64,000 bases of DNA from Dendrophyllia cribrosa (Eukaryota > Cnidaria > Anthozoa > Scleractinia > Dendrophylliidae): assembly GCA_024195265.1 (NCBI GenBank), contig JAJLRJ010000004.1, positions 43,770,568 to 43,834,567 of the forward strand. Direction: 5' to 3'. Both the position numbers and the translations under genes were made by a program. Below the pieces are notes generated by a model. That model had not been told where the DNA came from, searched no databases, and saw nothing but the letters and a program-made list of their open reading frames with translations. Below are positions 23,701 to 32,700 of the stretch, one piece after another (position 1 is the stretch's first letter; every line of letters starts with the position of its first letter).

Positions 23701-26700
23701 ACTGATCATCAACCGACTATGGACTCATTGTTACCATGGTAACACAGCTATCCTGGGGTCCCAGTCTACCAAGATAGCTGACCATGTGAGTCTATGGGGC
23801 AAAGGGTGACCTGTATGGAGCACTTCATCCCCTCCCAAAGTTTATTGAATAAGTAATGCCTCAGCTGAGAAACTTACAACAATCTGGACCTGCTTTAAAA
23901 TTACAAAAACAGATCCAAAACAGTTCTAGGCAGTAACATTTGTAACCAAGTCTTAATGGGCAGACATGCTGCACAAGTCCATATAACAGCACTAGGCTGA
24001 ATAACAGTAACAGTTTAAACAAAGTCTTAATGGGCAGACATGCTGCACAAGTCCATATAACAGCACTAGGCTGAATAACAGTAACATTTTAAACAAAGTC
24101 TTAATGGGCAGACATGCTGCACAAGTCCACAACAGCACTTGGCTGAATGACAGTAACATTTTTAACAAAGTCTTAATGGGCATAAATAATGGCACAAAAA
24201 TTAATCATTTCTGGTAACGTTGCTGACACTATATAAAAAGTCACAAAATTAATTAATTAATTACTTTGAATAGAATCTGTATGCTATAATTATGTTGCAA
24301 ATATGCCAACAAGACAAGGGGTTGGTGGGTGGGAATTTCGTGACCAACACTTGGAAAGATCAGAGAATTATGAAGTATACACAGGGAATGTGAATGAAGC
24401 CCACCGTCTTGATTGACAATGCAGGGTTGCTGCATTGTGATTGGCCTAGAAATGACATCGCGTGCCAGACGCATGAGGTAGAACTGACCTTTGGATGTAA
24501 ACACAGGGGCCATTGTCTTGTTAGTGTATTGCGTTACAGATATGTTTACTTAGAGGCCTGAGCTGTTAACTATTGTAATTTCCCTTTCATGGTTGTCACA
24601 TTAACTTAAATTTATATTATCTATAAATTGGCTTTAATGCTCCCAACCCATGAAATAACACAAGACAATGAATTATGTGGGGAAATGGGGTAGGGGATGA
24701 AGTACTCGAGTTGCCGATACATATCATCTATAAGGATCATACATTTCAGGTCGCTTGGCAACGAGAGTCCTAAGCCTCACATGGGGTCCTAATCCCCAGG
24801 CCACTGAGAGGTCCTAATCCTCTATATGGGGTCCTAATCCCCAGGCCACTGAGAGGTCCTAATCCTCTATATGGGGTCCTAATCCCCAGGCTCTGAGAGG
24901 TACTAATCCTCTATATGGGGTCCTAATCCCCAGGCCCTGAAAGGTCCTAATCCTCTCAAAAGACTGATCATCAACCGACTATGGACTCATTGTTACCATG
25001 GTAACACAGCTATCCTGGGGTCCCAGTCTACCAAGATAGCTGACCATGTGAGTCTATGGGGCAAAGGGTGACCTGTATGGAGCACTTCATCCCCACAAAT
25101 ACACAGAGTGTATTCCCCATGACGAACAAAAACAAAATTGAATTTAAATAACCTACTTAGTGGGAATCCCCAATTAGTTTCTGTGAGACTTTGAAAATTA
25201 GGGGTTGAGGACATCTGATATATCGCTCGTAGCAATCAGAAGACCAGCGACCTAGTATTTTAATAAGCCACGGAGGAAGGCCCACAGCAGCCGCTGTTGT
25301 AGCCGCCCCAATCCTATAACTATGGCCTGCATATTCAGATGGGTTAAAGCCCGACTGTGAAAGAAGCTGCCTTGTTTCTGAGGTCAGAGCATCCTTTGTT
25401 AGTGGTTGCCCAGATGAGTATATGAACAGGGGCCCAGGTGTGGAATTCCGAATTGATATATAGGCCTTCATTGCCTTGACTGGACACACTGGTTGGTTTG
25501 TTTTCCCTACCAGAATAGTCTGGCCAGATCGAAATGGGTCGGTCTTGGAAACCTTAATACGGACAGACATGGAATCAGGATTGTCCCAAAAGGGGAGGAA
25601 AGTGACATCACCCAGGGACAGATGGGTGTCTGGGGAGAATTTACCGGTACATGTTAACTCCCCGAGGCGCAGAAAACCAAAGAATGCGAGAGTCATTGCG
25701 GCCCAGGTCATGACTGAATCATGATTCGAGGTGTAAGAGATGGCTAAAAGACTATAGAAAAGCCGCAGGTGTTGGATATTAATGGGCAACCGAACTCTAG
25801 TTAAGCTTGTACCCTGTGAACGTTTGATGCCTCTGCAGACAAGTTGTAAGCGTAGAAACTTGTTTAGATCAAGCACAAAACCAGAACGAATGTGGAAATG
25901 GCGAACAGCGGCGAGATAGCCCTTGATTGACGAGTGTTTGATGGACTTAGCCAGGTAAGCAACATACTGGATAAGGGTATCTTCATCTGCTGGTAGGCAA
26001 CTCCCAGACCGGGGGCGATATAGGGAGCAAAAATCTACAAACCGTTTTTCAGCAGAGGTGTAAGTTTGTCGAGTTGAGGAGGCAATGGATAATTCAAAGT
26101 AGTGGTTAATATCTTCATCTAAATCTCCCAGAGTGCCTCTGGTACTGGACAAGGAGTCAGGTCTGCATGTGGGGCCAGCATGCGGAACCTTTCCACCTGA
26201 AAGCGAGAAATTGAGTCAGCGACTTCGTTCCGTTTGCCCTCAATATGTCTGACTTTCAGGTAAAAATTATACCTTAGTGTCAGAAGAGTCAGGTGGCGAA
26301 CCAAGTCCATTACCCGAGGGATGCGAGACCGCTTAGAATTCACAATGTCTACGACTGACTGGTTGTCGCAGAAAAACAGGATACGCTTATTACAAAAAGA
26401 TGCGCCCCACAAATGGCATGCAACTACCAAGGCAAAAAGCTCTTGCCAGGCAATGCTGATGCCAGGTTGCCCAAGTTGCTGAGGAGCTCTCCAGCGACCA
26501 TGGAACCACTGGGGGCCAAAGATACCGCCGAAACCTAAAGAACCGGAGGCATCAGTATGCAATTGCAGGGAATCCGAGTTAACCCAACCCTTTGATAAGA
26601 AAAAATTAGCTCCATTCCAACTGGAAATAAAATCTTGCCACATACTAAGATCCTTGAAAAACCCGGAGCTTAACTTGATATGGTGATGGGGTTGAGAAAC

Positions 26701-29700
26701 CCGGCGGGTCAACTCGATCATGCGCTGCAAGAAAGGTCGTCCGGGGGGGACCACCTTACATGCAAAGTTTAGGGTACCAATGAGCGCCTGTAATTCCTTC
26801 AAAGTACATGACTTCTTAGACTCAAAAAGGGTCAAAGAAGTTTGGATGCGCCCAACCTTGTCAGGAGGAAGACGGGCCTCCATCCTAGCAGAGTCCAAAA
26901 TAATGCCCATAAATTCTAGGGAGGTACATGGCCCCTGTGTCTTATCCACAGCAATAGGGATACCAAAATTTCTAAAAGCAATCAACATGCTGGACAGGCT
27001 CTGCATGCATCCCTGGCTGGGTGTAGGCGAGTCTAAGGCAGGCTCGATAATTAGGAAATCATCCAGAATGTGACAGACAAAAGAAATAGAGCACTTATTG
27101 AGAAGGATCCACTCAAGCGCCTCAGAAAGCTGATTAAAGAGAAATGGGGCACTCCGCAATCCGAAGGGAAGAACTTTGTCGTAGTAATAAGAGCCCTCCC
27201 AGTACATACCAAAAAGCTCATAGTCAGAAGGGCGAAGTGGAATAAGGCGGAAGGCAGACTCAATGTCTGTCTTGGCCAAATATGACCCTTGGCCTAGGCT
27301 TAAGATCCCTTCAATGGCATTGTCAATGGTGATGTACTGCAAACTATAGTCCTCTTTAGAAATGGAGGAGTTAATGCTGGTTGTGCCCGATTTTGGGAAA
27401 GATAGATGGAAGATGGTCCTGAATTTATCGGAATGTTTCTTTGGAACTAACCCAATTGGGGATACCTGAAAGTTAGGGAACGGGGGAGAAGGGAACGGAC
27501 CAGCCACACGACCCAAGGCAACTTCTTTCATTAAATTAGCAGTGACCACCTGCGGCTGCTCTAGTGCAGTTGGTAAATTACGGGAAAATCTTGGAACTCG
27601 GGGCCCAGTGTATCCTACATTGGCACCGTGCTTAAGACTATTACACAGGTCGGAGACAAATGAGTGATCAGGGTGGTCGAAAAGTGCCCTTTCTAGGTTA
27701 TGTACATTAATAGGGGTAGGGAGAGCCCCAGAAAACCCTCTACTTCCTTCGGGGGAGGCCTGAGTGGGGGGTCCCCTTGTCTCCGTCCCTATCCCTGAGG
27801 TCCACTGGTTTTCTAGGTGCTGTGGGGCAATGGTATCCTGGGTGGGACCCGGAGCAGCGGTTACACGCGTGTCTAAAGCTACATGGATCCCTGATGCACT
27901 GTCCGCCACGGTTGAAGGCGTGACATGTGCCTCGCAGTTCGCCCCCGGGCGAGACACTATTGGTCTGGGGTCCTTTGGGAAAAAGGGGGTACTCCTCCTT
28001 TAGCACAGAAGGTGCCACCGTAAATATCTTGAGCCAGAGTTGCATGTCGATATCTGACCAAACAAGGGTTTTATCTAGGCTGGCCTTTTGGCGAAATTTG
28101 TAATCATAAATTGCCCACCCTAAACCCTTGTGTACCCGGGCGGCATATCGAATCAGGCTTAGGTACTGCAGCAACTCCTGGGAACGCTGGGGAAACTTGT
28201 GCGTGAATATGCTCATGTATGTTGTAAATGCCGTCGTCCACTGTTCGATATCTGTAATAGTGGAGGAGGCAGTTTTGGACTTCTTAGAAACCCGAACGAC
28301 AGAATTGTCGAGGGTAAGCACTAAATTATCCTCCTCCTCCAAGGTTGAAAGGTTCTTGGGTAAGAGTTTTGACAATTCAAAAAACTCACCAGATTGTATG
28401 TCCTTGACGTACGTGGCAGGGGCATCCTGAAATGGGCTGGCATTGCGGCACGCCTCCGTTTGGCTTTGAACTTGTAGTGTGGTCATGGCGTTTTGTTGAC
28501 CCGTGACAAGCGGCGGGCGATTTGTGGCTGAATTAGACGATTGCAAGGCCTGAACTGCGGCCGAGGCTGCCTCGCTGGCAATCTCCCTGGAGGCGGTAGC
28601 GATTGATTCCTGGATTAGGCGGCGAATACTGTTTAATTGCCCCTCGGTAAAGTTGTTATCGTGAGCCTCGTGGTCCTGGCGGGGTGGCGTTTCATTGGAT
28701 TCTGCACGGGTCTGAGTTCTCTGGTCGTTTGGAGCCAGGATTACAAAACCCGAAGCACGTAACCGGGTCACCAGAGTGTTCTTGTTCCCCGTTGAAGAAA
28801 GTTTCCTCTCTCGGCAAAGACTGCGAATCTCCGCAACTGGTAGGGCGTCCAATATTGCTGGATCGATGCTACCATTGTTTGTGGCACGAGACCGTCGAGT
28901 TGGCGGCATAATCCTTGCGAAACCGAGCGGATTTCGAGTAAATTCTGGGCACAGCTCAGAGCTGACCGGTAAACGGCGTTTACGCAGAGAATTTGTAGAA
29001 CAATCCACGTAAAATTTCGTGACCAACACTTGGAAAGATCAGAGAATTATGAAGTATACACAGGGAATGTGAATGAAGCCCACCGTCTTGATTGACAATG
29101 CAGGGTTGCTGCATTGTGATTGGCCTAGAAATGACATCGCGTGCCAGACGCATGAGGTAGAACTGACCTTTGGATGTAAACACAGGGGCCATTGTCTTGT
29201 TAGTGTATTGCGTTACAGATATGTTTACTTAGAGGCCTGAGCTGTTAACTATTGTAATTTCCCTTTCATGGTTGTCACATTAACTTAAATTTATATTATC
29301 TATAAATTGGCTAGAACATTTAACGTGACAACGACATGATAGAGCCCAAACTGAAAGCCAAAATGCAACCGTGGACAACTGCTTACAGTTTTTGGCCACA
29401 CTAGGATTCATCCACGCACTTCAACGGTACTAAAGGAAAGCTTTTGGTTCAACAGCCACAGACTAAATGAAAGGAATTTTAAATCATAAAATAAAATGCA
29501 ATTGATCTTATCGAACGTCAATCTTTGCATGACGATTACGCAAAATAAGCAGCCGAAAAAAAAAACACGAATGTCATTCTGCACGCAATGTTTTCAAAAC
29601 ATGCTGACTTTGTTCGATGGAGGTCTTGCTGACTGGCGAGTAAATATAACCACTGACAGAACAAGTAAACTTTCCTTTTGATTTTAGACTAGGCCTTTTT

Positions 29701-32700
29701 AGTGCTGTTCAAGAACGATAACATTTGGAAATGTTTACACTAAAGAAATGAAATGTTTACACTAAAGAAGCAAAGCTTACTTGTTATTTATTTACTTGAG
29801 CTGATTATAGCCAAATAAATGTTTTTACAACCAAATACTTGGTTTTGGGAGAGTCTGCTGAATCTTTTCATAAGCAATCATTTTTTGTTAATTCTGTCTT
29901 TAGAATATTAATGTTTTAGAACAATAGGAGTTTTTCGCAGCCATGCAAGAAAAGATCAATGCCCTCGATACACTATCCAGCTGGGTGGCATGGAGTAGAG
30001 CGTTGTTCATATCACTACTCAATGGCTCATCTGCGCCATGTGTTGCCTAAGGTCTCCTTAACCCTTTAAGCCCTAACATCAAAATTTAAATTCTCATTTC
30101 TAGTCCTATACATTTCCTATAAAAGTAGTGGGGAGAAATTGTTTGGATATCAAGAGAACTCATCTTGTGTGATCCTGTCCTTAATTCTCATGACCTTTTT
30201 GATTGATAAGGCCTTAATATTACAAGGAGAAATTTGATGCTGATCACTCTTAGGGTTTAAAGGGTTAAGGCAGTGTTAAGCCTGCAGTGCAGGTGTTTTT
30301 CGTTTTGGCGGGCGAGTGTAGAGTTTTAAGATTTGTGTTCATAGCTCCTATTTCTAGCTCCACCTTTATTGTTCGTTTTGCAGAAATCAGTGGCAAGAGA
30401 AACCAGTCCGAAAGCGTTGAAGCCAGGTTACGAAAAAAGCTATTCCACACTGACTACGATACTGAGTTGAGACCTGTTTTGAACCGAAGTGATAAAGTTA
30501 CTGTTAAACTGGGAGTCTCTCTTCATCAAATTATCAATGTGGTAAGAACTCATAAGGATACTTTTTTAATGGTATGAATTTGTCTATTTAGTTTGTGAAA
30601 CTCCTCTGTTTAATTTGCTTCTGAAGGAGGGTGCTGTTACATTAGGAAATTTCCTTTTTGAAATGCAATGCCTTTGCGAAATGAGTTGTTAATGAAATGT
30701 TGCATGCTAACTACTCTCTGCTCTGCAAGCTATCTCGTAACCAAATTCTTTGAGTTCAAAATTTAAAAGTCATGCAGAACCGGCTAAACGAGCTTGTCGT
30801 CTTAATGTCCCACAGGACGAGAAGAACCAACTTATGCAAGTGAGTCTGTGGATTCGACAGGTATTTTGAATTGTCTTATTCTATTCATGATGATCAAATG
30901 CCATTTTGTTCTTAATAAACAGCGCTTTTGTTGAACTAAGAACTTGCAATTAAATAACATTTTTTTCCCAGGCTTGCATGTCTTGGCCACTCATATTTCA
31001 CGAGCCTGGTCGTATGGCCATTTTATTTGTTGTCAGGGCAGAAGGAGAAGGATATTAACTTAAAGGGGAAGTATCACGGGAATTTTGATTTTTGTTTTGG
31101 TCAAAGCCATTTTACAATATCTTTACTTATTTACAAAATAATACTAAAACACCAAGAGAGTGAAATATACCAATTCTTGAAAGAAGACAGATTATGGTCT
31201 GTTCTAGCCCATTTGGAGACGAAAATGTGGTAACTTGAAAAACATTAGGCTAATTTTTTTCAAGTTGTATTTCATTGAGACCCAGTCCGTCTATGAGCAG
31301 AGACACAAATCGACAGTTTTGATATATTTTGTGATAATTTATCACACCACTGGAGCTTTATTTTTCGGTTTCTGATCATACAATAACATTTTTTGATTTT
31401 TAAAATGACACCAAATCCCCGTGATACTTCTCCTTTAATATTTCATGCACATATTATAGATAAACACCGAGTTGGAACGTTAGTCAACTTTAAAATGTCG
31501 TTTTTATCCATTTTGTTTTGTTAAAGTTTCTGGTTTCTATGAGCTCGCGCGGTGATCCTAGTTTAAGGTTTTCAATGGGATGTTTTATACTACTTTTCAA
31601 AATCAAAGAAAAAAAATTAAAAATTTCATTTTGTAAATTGGACTGAATACACAAACATTCTGTTGGAATGAGCGCATTCGAAAAGTTAGATTTACATGAC
31701 ACAACTCGGGCTTGACGCTCTTTATACCCTCCAGCACTCCAGTTTACAATTTAAAAAAGGTGTAGAAATAACCACCTCATAAATTAATTGTGTTTGCCTT
31801 TAGACCTGGTTTAACCCATTTTTGACTTGGAACCGATCAGATTACGGAGGAATGAGTCAAATAAATATCAAAGCGAATAAAGTCTGGATACCAGACATAT
31901 ATCTGTACAACAAGTAAGTTGGCCAATGAAACATTGGAATGTACCCCTGCACTGCCACATGCACTCCAGGTCTCAATCATGTTCTAGCGGGGTGTATGTG
32001 CGTGGATGTGTTAATGCAGCGAAGAACAGGCCTCCCCAAAAAGCCCCGTGTCCCTCTGTTTGCGCATGCGTTACTGACGAAATACAGTTACTGATAACAA
32101 ATAGGTAAGAGAAATATGCCGAAAAAAATATACGGATGGAAATAAATAGATGTAGTAGCCTTTAAAACTGCATGATACAAAATAAAAGGAGAAAGGGGGG
32201 AAATTGCAATTTAAAACTGGTGGTGGAAAATAGAGCGCGTTTAATTACAGAGAAAAAAAAACTACTTACTGTAAGTAAGTTTCACTAAGTAGAATTTTTT
32301 CTCTTGTCAAGATTAAAATTCATTTGTCTTAACAATATTTAAAAAATGTACAATAAAAATGATGTGTATTGGAACATTTCATGCCTTTATCATTGTTTAA
32401 GATAATACGCGAATAGGAAAAGGAACATTTAGGGATTTGGTTAATATCCATCCATATCAGTCACAAACTTAGATCTGACCTTTTTTGTAAGGCGACAGTA
32501 CATATGTAATCCCGAATTATATTTGTTGGAAAACATATCACAGTCACTTTTTTTACATCTTTTCGTCGTTCTTGTTGATCCGAAAAGTGCCATTCTTTTA
32601 CAGTGCTGATGCGGACCAGGACGGTGCACTGGACAGATTTAAAACCAAGATAGTACTCAGCTCTAATGGACGGAATATGTGGCTTGGACCAGTAATCTAC

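Larger units (their letters stand above)
22109..29312 (-). mobile_element. Composite tyrosine-recombinase retroelement (DIRS/Ngaro-like) array in gene 1 intron
   Basis: On the minus strand the order is: end block Z (29312-29013), Gag, RT-RNase H and YR genes, end block X (25094-24634); then two 1,262-bp units, each made of Z, a non-coding core Y and X. Z is about 300 bp and X about 460 bp, and the copies are nearly identical. The flanks match an uninterrupted copy of the target at 37693-37875, with no target duplication, as expected for YR integration. Gag-RT/RH-YR order and the absence of an integrase identify a YR retroelement. The B-A-B arrangement resembles the split direct repeats of Ngaro elements, but the Y cores are additional. 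Confidence 0.88.

Noticed and set aside
22730..24513. Repeated 67- and 86-codon frames as possible small genes
   Set aside because: They fall in the repeated X-Y-Z units; the 86-codon one lies in the shared terminal block, and neither has a known motif.
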